A stretch of 64,000 nucleotides of DNA from JAGRCP01 sp942490705 (GTDB lineage: Bacteria; Chloroflexota; Anaerolineae; Caldilineales; Caldilineaceae): the NCBI GenBank assembly GCA_942490705.1, contig CALNXY010000012.1, forward strand, positions 682,001 through 746,000, read 5' to 3'. Below, piece after piece: positions 26,720 to 37,500 of the stretch (positions are counted from its first letter, which is position 1; every line of letters starts with the position of its first letter). The notes beneath the pieces are model-generated. The model did no database searches. It saw only the letters and a program-made list of their open reading frames with translations, and was not told where the DNA came from. Position numbers and translations under genes: made by a program.

Positions 26720-27361
26720 CTAGAGCTGTGCTGCCACACGGCGGGCATCGAGCTTCTCTTGGACGTTCTTCCAAAGCGCATCCAGCTGCGCATGAAGCGC
26801 CTCTAGCTGACCGTCATTAACAATTACCTGATCGGCTTGCGCAGATTTTTCTGCCTGGGGCGGCTGGGCCGCCATGCGCATGCGCGCGTCCTGTTCAGTG
26901 CTGCCCCGTCGGTTGATCAGGCGCTCGAACTGTGCTTCCGGGCTGGCGGTAATGACCCAAATCTCGTCGGAGAGACTCTTCATGCGGCCCGACTCAAGCA
27001 GTTTGATGGCTTCCAATATCACAACTTCCGCTTCAGCTTCCGCAATGTCCCAGCGCGTTAGTTCAAATGTGGCCGGATGCACAATTGCTTCCAGACGCTG
27101 TAGCGCAACTGGATCACGAAAAACGATTGCGCCCAAGCGTTCGCGATCGATTTCGCCGGACGGCGCCAAGATGTCCGGACCGAAGGCAGCGATCACCTTT
27201 TCGTAGGCCGGACCATCCGGAGCCATTGCGCGATGGGCCATCTTATCGGCGTCGATGATGTGGGCGCCCTTGCCTGCCAGATAAGCCAATACTGTGCTCT
27301 TGCCGGTAGCAATATTCCCGGTCAGTCCAATGATATACAGCGGCGCGTCCCGTTCTATCAT
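26720..27361 (-). CDS. coaE: dephospho-CoA kinase
   Basis: 213 residues. Last step of CoA synthesis: ATP-dependent phosphorylation of the ribose 3'-OH of dephospho-CoA. The P-loop GLTGNIATGKST is near the N-terminus, followed by IIDADKMAHRAM (the catalytic/CoA-binding Asp), IVHPATFE and the lid region LINRRGSTEQDARMRMAAQ. A promoter with TGCTATAAT lies about 90 bases upstream. First gene of a minus-strand run towards dnaJ. Confidence 0.95.
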   Translation of the reverse strand: MIERDAPLYIIGLTGNIATGKSTVLAYLAGKGAHIIDADKMAHRAMAPDGPAYEKVIAAFGPDILAPSGEIDRERLGAIVFRDPVALQRLEAIVHPATFELTRWDIAEAEAEVVILEAIKLLESGRMKSLSDEIWVITASPEAQFERLINRRGSTEQDARMRMAAQPPQAEKSAQADQVIVNDGQLEALHAQLDALWKNVQEKLDARRVAAQL

Positions 27362-27453
27362 GTCTGCGCCTCCAGTCTGTTCAAAAACTCGTGGTCATTC
27401 GCCAGATCAGCATTCGGATCAAAGCGATATGCAATTGAATCACAATTCCCGTA

Positions 27454-27462
27454 ATTATAGCA
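27454..27462 (-). promoter_or_regulatory. coaE promoter -10 in the coaE/livJ divergent gap
   Basis: Read on the minus strand this is TGCTATAAT, an extended -10 element, about 92 bases before the coaE ATG. The remaining 27463-27783 leads to the transporter operon; no convincing -35/-10 pair was found there beyond TTACACTAT near 27751. Confidence 0.6.
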
Positions 27463-27783
27463 TAGGCGACGCGCGTTTTGGAAAAAGATCGGCTGATTTT
27501 CCTGCTCTAGTCCTTGTCGCATGGCGTATCTGTAACGATTCGTCCGGTATCTGTGAATTGATTTGGACTTATTGGGCAAGAATGGTTTAATAGTCAACCG
27601 ATGTGCATTAAGTTGAGGTGCACATGGTCACCCCGATCATATAGCCTCAACTCCAACCGGGTTAGCGGCCGGTACGCCACTCCGGACCCGCTAAGCCAGT
27701 ATCGTTCAGCAAGTCTCTTTCAGTATGTGCTTCAACCACAGTTGAAAACCGTTACACTATCCCTTAATCGAGGAGAGCGTCCT

Positions 27784-29073
27784 ATGAAACGTAGTAACCT
27801 ACTGTTGATCTTAACGGTCGTTTTGACGTTGGTCTTGTCGGCCTGTGCTGCACCCGCTGCCGCGCCCGCTGCCGATTCTGGCAGTGACGCCTCCGGCGAA
27901 GCGGGCGGCGACGCCACGTGCGATGATGAACTGGGCTGCGTCGAAGTCCTGCCCGGTGACCCCATTAAGCTCGGTGGCATGCTAACCATTTCCGGCGCGA
28001 CTGCCTTTTTGGGCGAAGACTCGCGCGGCGGCATGGAAATCGCCGTGGCCGATCGCGGGCAGGTCTTGGGGCGCGATATCGACATCCAGATCGAAGACGC
28101 CCTCTGCTCTGCCGAGGGCGGTCAGACCTCCGCTCAGAAGCTGGCGTCCGACCCCACTGTCGTGGGCATTGTGGGCACCAACTGCTCCAGCGCTGCTGCC
28201 GCAGCCTTGCCCATCATCAGCTCGGCCGGTCTTTCCATTATCTCTCCCTCTAACACGGGTCCGACTCTGACGAGCGCCGATACGGACGCTGGCGGCATCT
28301 GGCAGCCCGGCTACTATCGCACGGCCCACAACGATCTCTTCCAGGGTCGCGTTGCTGCGGAGTTCCTCTACAATGAGCGGGGTATCACCAGTCTGGCCAC
28401 CATCCATGACGGCAGTCCCTATGCTGAAAGCTTGGCGGCTGTGGCTGCCGAAGTTTTCGCCGAATTGGGTGGCGAAGTGACCTTTGAGGGCGCCGTCAAC
28501 GTAGGCGATACCGACATGCGCCCGATTCTGACCGAGATTGCTTCCAACCCGCCGGGCGCCCTGTACTTCCCCGTCTTTGAGCCGGAAAGCAACTTCATCG
28601 GCGCCCAAGCCGCTGAGATCGCCGGTCTGGAAGATGTGGTCCTGATGAGCGCCGATGGTTCGCTGGTCGATTCCTTCCCGGAGAATACCGGCGAGGCTGC
28701 TGTAGGCATGTTCCTCTCCGGTCCCTACCTCGATCCGAATGATACGGCCTATTCTGAATTCCTGGCCAAGTGGGAGGAGACCTTTGGCGGCGTTCCGCCC
28801 AGTGGTTTCCATGCCCATGCCTATGATGCAACCAACATGATACTGGACGCAGTGGAAGCGATCGGTCAGGAATCCGCTGACGGTACGCTCCTCATCGGCC
28901 GCCAGGCGCTACGCGATCAGCTCGGCGCTGTCGCCGACTATCAAGGTCTGACCGGTACGCTGACCTGTGGCGAGACGGGCGACTGCGCCACCGGCGAAGC
29001 GTTGGGCATCTATGAAGTGACGCAAGCCGAAGTCGATGGCAACTGGCCCCCTGCGATCATCTACACCCCGTAA
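27784..29073 (+). CDS. branched-chain amino acid ABC transporter substrate-binding lipoprotein
   Basis: 429 residues from the ATG at 27784, which has GAGGAGAG upstream; the longer frame from 27601 is not supported. Lipoprotein signal with lipobox LSAC (Cys21), then a Gly/Ser/Asp-rich spacer. The body is a LivJ/LivK-type type I periplasmic-binding fold: DPIKLGGMLTISG, GMEIAVADRG, VVGIVGTNCSSAAAAALPI, and SGFHAHAYDATNMILDAVEA near the end. It captures leucine-type amino acids or related ligands outside the membrane and feeds LivHMGF. A hairpin follows the gene and would let it be made in excess. Confidence 0.94.
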   Translation: MKRSNLLLILTVVLTLVLSACAAPAAAPAADSGSDASGEAGGDATCDDELGCVEVLPGDPIKLGGMLTISGATAFLGEDSRGGMEIAVADRGQVLGRDIDIQIEDALCSAEGGQTSAQKLASDPTVVGIVGTNCSSAAAAALPIISSAGLSIISPSNTGPTLTSADTDAGGIWQPGYYRTAHNDLFQGRVAAEFLYNERGITSLATIHDGSPYAESLAAVAAEVFAELGGEVTFEGAVNVGDTDMRPILTEIASNPPGALYFPVFEPESNFIGAQAAEIAGLEDVVLMSADGSLVDSFPENTGEAAVGMFLSGPYLDPNDTAYSEFLAKWEETFGGVPPSGFHAHAYDATNMILDAVEAIGQESADGTLLIGRQALRDQLGAVADYQGLTGTLTCGETGDCATGEALGIYEVTQAEVDGNWPPAIIYTP

Positions 29074-29137
29074 GCCGGATGTAGCGTCTTCCTCTCACAT
29101 CATATGAAGACGGCATAGAGCGCTTGTTGCAAACCCG

Positions 29138-29172
29138 AGCCAGGGAGGGACCGCCTCCCTGGCTTACTTTCA
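29138..29172 (+). terminator. intra-operon attenuator after the binding protein gene
   Basis: 11-bp perfect stem (29138-29148 with 29154-29164), 5-nt loop, followed by TACTTT. The stem sequence is the same as that of the final operon terminator at 33709. The weak T-tract suggests partial termination. Confidence 0.8.
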
Positions 29173-29191
29173 TGACGGACAGGACTTATCT

Positions 29192-30292
29192 ATGGCAACA
29201 TCGGCCAAACCTGCGCGCACGGGTTTCTTGAGTAAGGATTACTTCCAACGACTCACTTGGGTCGATTGGGTGCTCAATGCCTTGCGCGTCATCATTATTG
29301 TATTGGTTGTCGTTGGCGCAACCAGAACGCTCATGTCGGGCAAATATACGATTGAACAATGGGTTAGCCTGGTAATGTCTGGCTTGGCGCAGGGCAGCAT
29401 TTATGCGCTGATTGCTTTGGGCTACACGTTGGTGTACGGTATTCTGTTGATGATTAACTTTGCCCATGGCGAAGTCTATATGGCTGGTGCATTTACGGCC
29501 TACTTTGTCGCCGACTGGACGGCGCGCAATGGCATGCTGGATACGGTGCCGATTCTGGCCATTCTGTTGTGGATGATCGTTGCGGCTCTGGTCTCCATGG
29601 GGGTGGCCGTTCTGCTGGAACGGGTCGCTTATCGTCCGTTACGCGGGGCCCCCCGGCTGGTGCCACTGATTACCGCAATTGGCGCATCCTTCTTTCTGCA
29701 ATACACATTCCGCGGCTTTTATGGCTCGGGATTCAAATCTTATCCCACCGTCGCCATGATTCAGGGCAACGTACAGCTTGGCCGCTTTAGCATTCCCATC
29801 CCTCAGATTGTTGTCTTTACCTCTGCACTTGTTCTTATGTTTGGACTTTATTGGCTGGTTGAACACTCCAAGATGGGTAAGGCCATGCGCGCTGTCTCGG
29901 AAGATAAAGAGGTTGCGCGACTGATGGGAATCGACATCGACAAGGTAATCGTCTTCACGTTTGTGCTTGGCGGCGCCTTGGCCGGTGCAGCCGGCGTAAT
30001 CAACGGCCTCTATCGACCCCAGGGCGTGAACTTCTTTATGGGATTTTTCCCCGGCATTAAGGCGTTCACAGCCGCGGTTCTTGGCGGTATCGGCAGCGTG
30101 CCAGGCGCGATGCTCGGTGGCCTCTTTCTGGGGATCATCGAGTCCGTTGGCCCCAACTTGGTCCTGGACGGTCTCGGTATTCCGTCTGCGAATCAGTTGA
30201 AGGACGTTATCGCCTTTACAATGCTGGTTCTGGTGCTGATCTTCCGGCCACAGGGTATCCTGGGCGAGCGCTTGAAGGAGGAGAAAGCATGA
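29192..30292 (+). CDS. livH: branched-chain amino acid ABC transporter permease LivH-type
   Basis: 366 residues with about eight membrane helices. An N-terminal 55-residue extension with one extra hydrophobic helix precedes the usual start of the domain (GLAQGSIYALIALGYTLVYG). Family motifs: INFAHGEVYMAGAF, KAMRAVSEDKEVARLMGID (the EAA-like coupling loop) and AAVLGGIGSVPGAMLGG. Forms one half of the channel with LivM. The livM start overlaps its stop by 4 bases (ATGA), indicating coupled translation. Confidence 0.94.
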   Translation: MATSAKPARTGFLSKDYFQRLTWVDWVLNALRVIIIVLVVVGATRTLMSGKYTIEQWVSLVMSGLAQGSIYALIALGYTLVYGILLMINFAHGEVYMAGAFTAYFVADWTARNGMLDTVPILAILLWMIVAALVSMGVAVLLERVAYRPLRGAPRLVPLITAIGASFFLQYTFRGFYGSGFKSYPTVAMIQGNVQLGRFSIPIPQIVVFTSALVLMFGLYWLVEHSKMGKAMRAVSEDKEVARLMGIDIDKVIVFTFVLGGALAGAAGVINGLYRPQGVNFFMGFFPGIKAFTAAVLGGIGSVPGAMLGGLFLGIIESVGPNLVLDGLGIPSANQLKDVIAFTMLVLVLIFRPQGILGERLKEEKA

Positions 30293-31965
30293 ACGGCGTT
30301 CCGCAGGTTTCTCCCCGCACGTTACTCAACATTGGCCTGCTCGCCGGTCTTACGACTGTCTATACCGGCCTGATTGGCATGATTCAGGTCTTCAGTGAGC
30401 GCAGCATTATCTACGGCATTCTCACGTTGGGGCAGCTGCTGATTTTCCTGCCGCCGCTGGTTGCCGGCTTCATGGCTGCTCGTCGCAGCCGGGTGTTGGG
30501 CGCAGGCCGCTCGGTTCTCAACGCCGCCCTCGTTGGCCTGATCAGCGCCCTGTTGCCTATCTTGCTCATCTTCATCGTCACTACTTTTGATATTCGCAAC
30601 ATGTTCGTCAATGCTTCGCCGGCCTTGGTAGAGCAATTGACCTTCGGTACAGGCGTCCCGCTTGGGTATGTCTACATGTTGGCCGTCAGCTTTGCCTGCG
30701 CGCTGCTGGGCGGCGGTCTCGTCTTGCTGCCTGATCATGTGCGCCGTGCCGTCATCATGGGCGCGTCCTGGGTGATCGGTGTGGGTTTGCTCAGCGAGTT
30801 GCTGATCCAGATCATGCGCAATCTTTTCGGCAACAGCGCTGGACGGAATATCTTCCAATCCGGTGCGCTACGGCCGATCCCGGCGCTGCTTATCTTTATC
30901 GCGGTGGCGCTCCTCTCCCTGCTATGGAGTCTGCGCAGTAGCAGCGCCAAGGCTCGCTACAACGGTCTGGGCGAGTCTCAAAAACGGGCCTTTGAGCGCA
31001 CTGGCTATGGCCTGCTGGGCGTTTTCCTGCTCATGCTGCCCTGGATTGTGGGCACCTTCCTCAGCGAGGTACTCTCCAACGTCGGGCTCTACGTGCTGAT
31101 GGCCCTGGGGTTGAATATCGCGGTCGGTCTGGCCGGTCTGCTCGACCTGGGCTATGTCACCAATTTTGCCGTGGGCGCCTACGTCATGGGCCTGCTGACT
31201 TCGACGGGACCATTAGGGCGCGGAGAACTCAGCTTCTGGCTCATTCTGCCGGTTAGCATTATCTCGGCCATGATCACGGGTTTTCTGCTGGCACTGCCCG
31301 TCCTGCGCATGCGCGGCGACTACCTGGCGATTGCTACGCTGGGCTTTGGGGAGATTATCCGTCTCTTGGCCCTTTCCGACTGGCTTGCGCCTTATATCGG
31401 CGGCGCGCAGGGGATTCTCTTTATTCCCAAGCCGCAGATTGGCGGCTTTGTGGTCGACACGCCGCAGAAGTTCTACTATCTGATTTTGGCCGCCTGCATG
31501 ATCATGCTCTTCATCTCTGTCCGCTTAAACAATTCTCGCACCGGCCGCCAATGGATGGCCATGCGCGAAGATGAGGACGCCGCAGGCGCGATGGGCATCG
31601 ATACGACGTTGGCCAAACTGCTTGCCTTTACGCTCAGCGCGGCCAGCGGTGGCTTGGCCGGCGCGATTTTTGCCAGCAAGCTGGGCGCAATCTTCCCCCA
31701 CAGCTTTAGCTTGCTTATTTCGATCAACGTGCTTTCCATTATCATCGTGGGCGGCATGGGCAGTATCCCGGGTATCGTTGTAGGCGCGCTCGCCCTGATC
31801 GGCCTGCCGGAACTCTTGCGCGAGTTCTCGGAGTACCGCCTGCTGATTTATGGTGCACTTTTGATCGTGATGATGTTGGTGCGTCCCCAGGGTCTATGGC
31901 CCTCGGCCGTTCACCAGCGCGAGCTTGCTGAAGATATGCCCGATCCCGCGGCAGCCGCAGATTAG
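30289..31965 (+). CDS. livM: branched-chain amino acid ABC transporter permease LivM-type, N-terminally extended
   Basis: 558 residues, clearly longer than the usual LivM of about 300-420. The C-terminal half (about 245-545) is the family domain: LMALGLNIAVGLAGLLDLGYV, RMRGDYLAIATLGFGEI, RTGRQWMAMREDEDAAGAMGID (coupling loop) and INVLSIIIVGGMGSIPG. The N-terminal 230 residues add about five or six further membrane helices with little resemblance to the family core. It overlaps livH by 4 bases. The start is set by that overlap and AGGAGGAGA upstream. Confidence 0.93.
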   Translation: MNGVPQVSPRTLLNIGLLAGLTTVYTGLIGMIQVFSERSIIYGILTLGQLLIFLPPLVAGFMAARRSRVLGAGRSVLNAALVGLISALLPILLIFIVTTFDIRNMFVNASPALVEQLTFGTGVPLGYVYMLAVSFACALLGGGLVLLPDHVRRAVIMGASWVIGVGLLSELLIQIMRNLFGNSAGRNIFQSGALRPIPALLIFIAVALLSLLWSLRSSSAKARYNGLGESQKRAFERTGYGLLGVFLLMLPWIVGTFLSEVLSNVGLYVLMALGLNIAVGLAGLLDLGYVTNFAVGAYVMGLLTSTGPLGRGELSFWLILPVSIISAMITGFLLALPVLRMRGDYLAIATLGFGEIIRLLALSDWLAPYIGGAQGILFIPKPQIGGFVVDTPQKFYYLILAACMIMLFISVRLNNSRTGRQWMAMREDEDAAGAMGIDTTLAKLLAFTLSAASGGLAGAIFASKLGAIFPHSFSLLISINVLSIIIVGGMGSIPGIVVGALALIGLPELLREFSEYRLLIYGALLIVMMLVRPQGLWPSAVHQRELAEDMPDPAAAAD

Positions 31966-31977
31966 GAGCGCGCGACG

Positions 31978-32778
<801 letters not shown>

Positions 32779-32908
32779 ACGGGCCCCCGGTCACGATACG
32801 CAGCGCCCAATGCCCGATCGGTAAGACCAAAGGCGTAGGGCCGATGCGCTCCGGGCTCGTGGAGATGTGTGCCGGCATCATCATGATCAAAGACGAAACC
32901 GAGAGACC

Positions 32909-33622
32909 ATGTCACTACTGGAAGTCAATAACATTCAAGCCTACTATGGCAAGATTCAGGCGCTGAAGGGCATCTCGCTCATCGTAGACAAGGGAGAGAT
33001 CGTTTCATTGATTGGCGGCAACGGCGCCGGCAAGACGACAACGCTCCGGTCGATCTGCGGACTGCTCCAGCCCATATCAGGCAATGTGAGCTTTGATGGC
33101 GAAAACGTTGCCGACTATCGTGCGCACGAGCTGGTGACCAAGGGCATCGCGATGGTGCCCGAGGGACGCGGCATCTTTTCCAAGTTGACAGTGCAGGAAA
33201 ATCTGGAAATGGGCGCATTTGCCCGCGACGATAAGGAGGGCATCAAGGCCGACCTTGAGCGGGGCTACCAGATCTTTCCCCGGCTGGCCGAGCGACGCAA
33301 GCAACTCGCCGGCACGATGAGTGGCGGCGAACAACAGATGCTGGCCATGGCTCGCGCGCTCATGTCACACCCGACCCTGCTTCTGCTTGACGAGCCCTCG
33401 ATGGGGCTAGCGCCTGTACTGGTCGAGCTGATCTTCGAGACGGTCGAGGATATCAACAAGCAGGGCATGACCGTCCTGCTTGTTGAGCAAAATGCACACA
33501 TGGCGTTACAAATTGCCAATCGGGGCTACGTGTTGCAGACGGGTGAAATCATCCTCAGCGACAGCGCTGCCAATCTACGCAAAGATCCCACGGTGCAGAA
33601 AGCGTATCTCGGGATCGACTGA
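32909..33622 (+). CDS. livF: branched-chain amino acid ABC transporter ATP-binding protein LivF
   Basis: About 237 residues from the ATG at 32909, chosen because family homology begins at once (LLEVNNIQAYYGKIQAL); the in-frame ATG at 32867 adds a non-homologous His/Arg-rich stretch. Walker A GGNGAGKTTTLR, signature TMSGGEQQMLAMARAL, Walker B LLLLDEPSMGLAP, switch VLLVEQNAHMAL. Last gene of the operon. It is separated from livG by 130 bases, larger than the other gaps, with no clear extra gene in it. Confidence 0.96.
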   Translation: MSLLEVNNIQAYYGKIQALKGISLIVDKGEIVSLIGGNGAGKTTTLRSICGLLQPISGNVSFDGENVADYRAHELVTKGIAMVPEGRGIFSKLTVQENLEMGAFARDDKEGIKADLERGYQIFPRLAERRKQLAGTMSGGEQQMLAMARALMSHPTLLLLDEPSMGLAPVLVELIFETVEDINKQGMTVLLVEQNAHMALQIANRGYVLQTGEIILSDSAANLRKDPTVQKAYLGID

Positions 33623-33708
33623 GAACTGCCGCCACGCGTCCGTTTCTCGACGGGTCAGGCGCATCGATGAGATCGCGCTGGCCGAGATCCACGATTCTTG
33701 AAAAGTTG

Positions 33709-33739
33709 AGCCAGGGAGGGTTCCCTCCCTGGCTTTTTT
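33709..33739 (+). terminator. liv operon terminator
   Basis: Strong rho-independent terminator: AGCCAGGGAGG / CCTCCCTGGCT stem followed by six T (33734-33739). Convergent with the response regulator gene that ends at 33800. Confidence 0.93.
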
Positions 33740-33799
33740 GTGACGTATTTGTGTACGCTGGATCGCGTGTAGATCCGGTTGTTTGAGCGCGGTGCGCGG

Positions 33800-34507
33800 T
33801 CACTCGCCCTCCTCGCTCAACTTGTAGCCGGCCCCGCGCACTGTAACAATCCAACGCGGGTTGGCGGGATCGTCTTCAATCCTTGCGCGTAGGTGACGAA
33901 TATGGACATCGATCGTGCGGCTGCTGCCCAGTTCACTGTTGTATCCCCACACAGCCTGGATCAAGGAATTGCGACTGACAGGATGGCCTGGTTGTGCCGC
34001 CAGCTCTGCGAGTATGCGTAGTTGAGTCGGCGTCAGCAGAATTGTGCGCTCACACTTGCGCAACGTGAAGCGGCTCATGTCCAGAGTGAAATCACCAAAG
34101 CGCAGCAGCTTATCCTCCGCCGGCGCAGCCAGCTCTCCATAGGCACGGCGCAGCAGGGCGCGGATGCGTGAGATCAGTTCCCGCAGGCCAAAGGGCTTGA
34201 CGACGTAGTCATCCGCCCCGAGCTCAAGGCCAAGCACCTTGTCGACTTCCTCATCGCGCGCCGTCAGCATGAGGACCGGCTGACGATGCCCATCGGCGCG
34301 CAAGCTGCGCAAGATGTCGAACCCACTCATGCCCGGCAAGCGCACATCAAGCAAGATGAGATCTGGCGCTCCCATTGCTAGGTAGGCCAGTGCTTCTTCG
34401 CCATTGGCCGCCCAGCGCACGTCAAAGCCGGCATCGCGCAGGCCATATTCCAGGCCGCGAGCGACGGCCCGCTCATCTTCAACTATTAGGATGCGTTGGG
34501 GTGACAA
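33800..34507 (-). CDS. OmpR-family response regulator
   Basis: 235 residues. Receiver domain at 1-120 with the acidic pair DE (11-12), phosphoacceptor Asp54 in LILLDVRLPG, the conserved Thr (MLTA) and Lys (DDYVVKPFG). A winged-helix DNA-binding domain at about 135-230 ends with the usual TIDVHIRHLRARIED and TVRGAGYKL. No histidine kinase is nearby, so it is an orphan. It begins 36 bases after the end of the SARP/STAND gene on the same strand, which suggests co-transcription. Confidence 0.94.
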   Translation of the reverse strand: MSPQRILIVEDERAVARGLEYGLRDAGFDVRWAANGEEALAYLAMGAPDLILLDVRLPGMSGFDILRSLRADGHRQPVLMLTARDEEVDKVLGLELGADDYVVKPFGLRELISRIRALLRRAYGELAAPAEDKLLRFGDFTLDMSRFTLRKCERTILLTPTQLRILAELAAQPGHPVSRNSLIQAVWGYNSELGSSRTIDVHIRHLRARIEDDPANPRWIVTVRGAGYKLSEEGE

Positions 34508-34543
34508 GGCAGACTAGACTCCCTACTGCGTGCTAAGACAAAC

Positions 34544-37500
34544 TCATTCCTCAGCGCCAAGGACAAGGAGCGCCGTGCGCTGCGCGTGGGAGAGGCCGAT
34601 GGCGCCGGCAAGCTTCATGCCGTCGTACGGGCCGGAATGCTTGAATGTGTGTATGCACTCGCCAGTCTCAAGATCCCAGCGCTTGATCGTGCCGTCGCTG
34701 TTACCGCTGAATAGGGTCCGACCGTCTGCGGCGAAGAGGACGGACGTGACCCATCCGCGGTGACCGTCGAGCACGCGTAGCAACGCGCCGCTCGCCAGAT
34801 CCCATAGGCGCACCGTGCGGTCATGGCTGCCGCTGGCCAATTGCTTGCCGTCTGGGCTGACCGCAACGGCACGCACCCAGCCGTCGTGGCCGGTAAGGAC
34901 ATTGCGGCACGCGCCGCTGGCCACGTCCCATAGGCGGACTGTTTGATCTTCGCTACCACTAATAAGTGTTGCGCCGTCGGGTGTGAATGCGACGGCGTCA
35001 ACGCGACTTGTATGTCCAGTCAATACCTGTTGGAGACCGCCCGTATCTACCTGCCAGAGGCGAATCGTCTGATCTTCGGATGCGCTGGCAAGCAGCGTGC
35101 TCGCCGGATGGAACGCCACATCCCGGACCCACCCGCCATGGCCCGTGAGCCAGTGTAGCCGTTTGCCGCTGTCCGCTTCCCACAAGCCAACCGCATGATC
35201 GCCTGAGCCCGATGCCAGCAGCTGTCCATCCGGGCTAAAGGCGACCGCGCGCACCCAGCGCTCGTGGCCTTCCAGCATATGACTTGTCGTCGCCGCAGTT
35301 ACATCCCAGAGCCGAAAATCGGTATCACCACTTGCGGAGGCGATCGATTGACCATCGGGACTGAACGCTGCGGCCCAGACCCAGTTGCTGTGGCCGCGCA
35401 AGCTTTTGAGCTCCTGGCCTGAGTCCACATCCCATAGGCGAATCAGATGATCGCCATTCCCGCTCAGGAGGGTGCGCCCGTCTGGACTCAAGTCAATGCA
35501 GTAGACCCAATTCGTGTATCCCTGGGTGCTGTTGCGCTGTTCACCGGTTGCCGTATTCCACGTCCGGACGGTCTGATCTTCGCCACCACTGAGCAACATT
35601 TCGCCATCCTGTGTAAAGGCCAGCGATAACACCCAATTGGAATGGCCCAGGAGGACAAGGTAACTCTCGGCTGTCTCGACATCCCAGAGACGAATGGTGC
35701 GGTCATCGCCGCCCGTGGCCAGTGAACGCCCATCCGGACTGAATATCACGGAGCGTACGGCGCTTGCATGATTCATCAGGCGCGCGATGATCTCGCCGGT
35801 TGCCAGATCCCAGAGCAGGACCGTGGAATCCTCACCGCCACTGGCCAGCGTTTTGCCGTCGGGGCTGAGCGCAACGCAGTCGACGCCGCTGCTATGCCCG
35901 GCAAGCGTGGTGCGCAGCGCACCCGTCTCGACATCCCAAACGTAGATGCGGTTGTCGGCGCTGGCGCAAACCAGGAGACTCCCGTCGGCGCTGAAGGTCA
36001 AGTCACGTATCCAACTTGTCGGTCCCCGTAGGGTACGAAGAATCGTTCCTTCTTGCGGATGCCACAGGGTAACAATCTGATCACCGCCCGCGGTCGCCAA
36101 CAACTGGCCGTCAGGATGGAAAGCAATCGTCTGTAGGGCGGCATCGTGGCCGCGCAGGATATGGAGAGGCGCAAGTGTTTCCAGATCCCAGATGCGGGTC
36201 GTCTTGTCGGCGCTGGCGCTGGCGAGCGACTTGCCGTCTGGGCTGAATGCGATGGACCAGACTGAATCGTGATGACCCGTGATGATCGAAAGCGGTTGTC
36301 CATCGGCCATGCGCCAGAGGCGTACTTCACCGTCTGCGGTGCCGGCGGCAAAGAGTTGACCGTCTGGGCTGATGGCAACACTGTAGACCGCGCCAAAGGT
36401 GTCATTGAAGACAGAATGTGCGAGATCAGCCTCCCGGAAATCGGCGTCAGGTAGTTTGACCCCGCGCAGGTAGGCGTGCCAGATCGCGATCTTCGATGCG
36501 TCGAGCCCAGTGATTGAGGCCGACTCATGCAGTAGCAGGTTGAGCAGGTTCCCACCGGCATAGCTGGGAGTGCGTTGAGCCGTCATTCTCAGCGTCGAAA
36601 GCATGTTCCGCAAATTTTCCACGAGCGCGGCCGGCCCAAGGCGCGCGGCCGTCAACTCTGCTACGGGCCGAAGCAACAGCCTCACCTGGCTCTGGCGTAC
36701 ATCGTCATCAGCGTGCGCGTTGATAAGACCATGGCTGTGCAGCCGGACGAGTTCGCCGCGTTCGATCTCCGCGCAAATTTGATCGATCAGGAGGCTGGTG
36801 AGATAGTCCGCGACCACATTTTGCAGGTGAAAGCCGTGGGCACGACGCTCGATCAACGAACGTCGTTGGAGGGCACCGATGGCTTCGAGGAGCGCCCGTT
36901 GCGAGGGCGCTTTCAGCAAACGGCTCCGCAATTCCTGTGCCGCGAGCGGCGTGCGCGCCACCGTCAGCCAGAGCAGAATGTCTTCCTCCAGCGGCGAAAG
37001 ACGGTCAAACTGCTGATCGAGAACCGTACGCACATCATCAAAGACAAGCGACTCTTCAGTCAGGAAAAGCTCGATATCACCGTCAAAGATCTCCTTCACA
37101 GTGTCCGCGACCAACTTCAGGGCCAGCGGGTTGCCCGAATAGCGTTGCCGGAGTGCTGCTTCGTCGTCCGGTGTGGCGTGGATGCCCCGCTGTTGCAAGA
37201 TCTGGCTCGTTGCAGCTACGTCCAGGCCGTCCAGACGCAGGGAGTGTACGGTTGCCTGATCCATCTCCAGCCGGTGAAACTCATTTGGACGTTCGCGGCT
37301 GGTAAAGAGCAAGCGACTCTTGTGGGGACGTTGGATCATCTGGCGAATTAGTTGGCCATATGATTCATACCCGGCGCGGAAACGACCAGCATTGGCCTCA
37401 TCAAGGATCGTCTCCATGTTATCCAACACCAGTAGAACGCGATTGGCTTGGAGATAGCTAAAGAGATGGGCCAATTGCTCATCGACGCTGGCAGGCGGGT

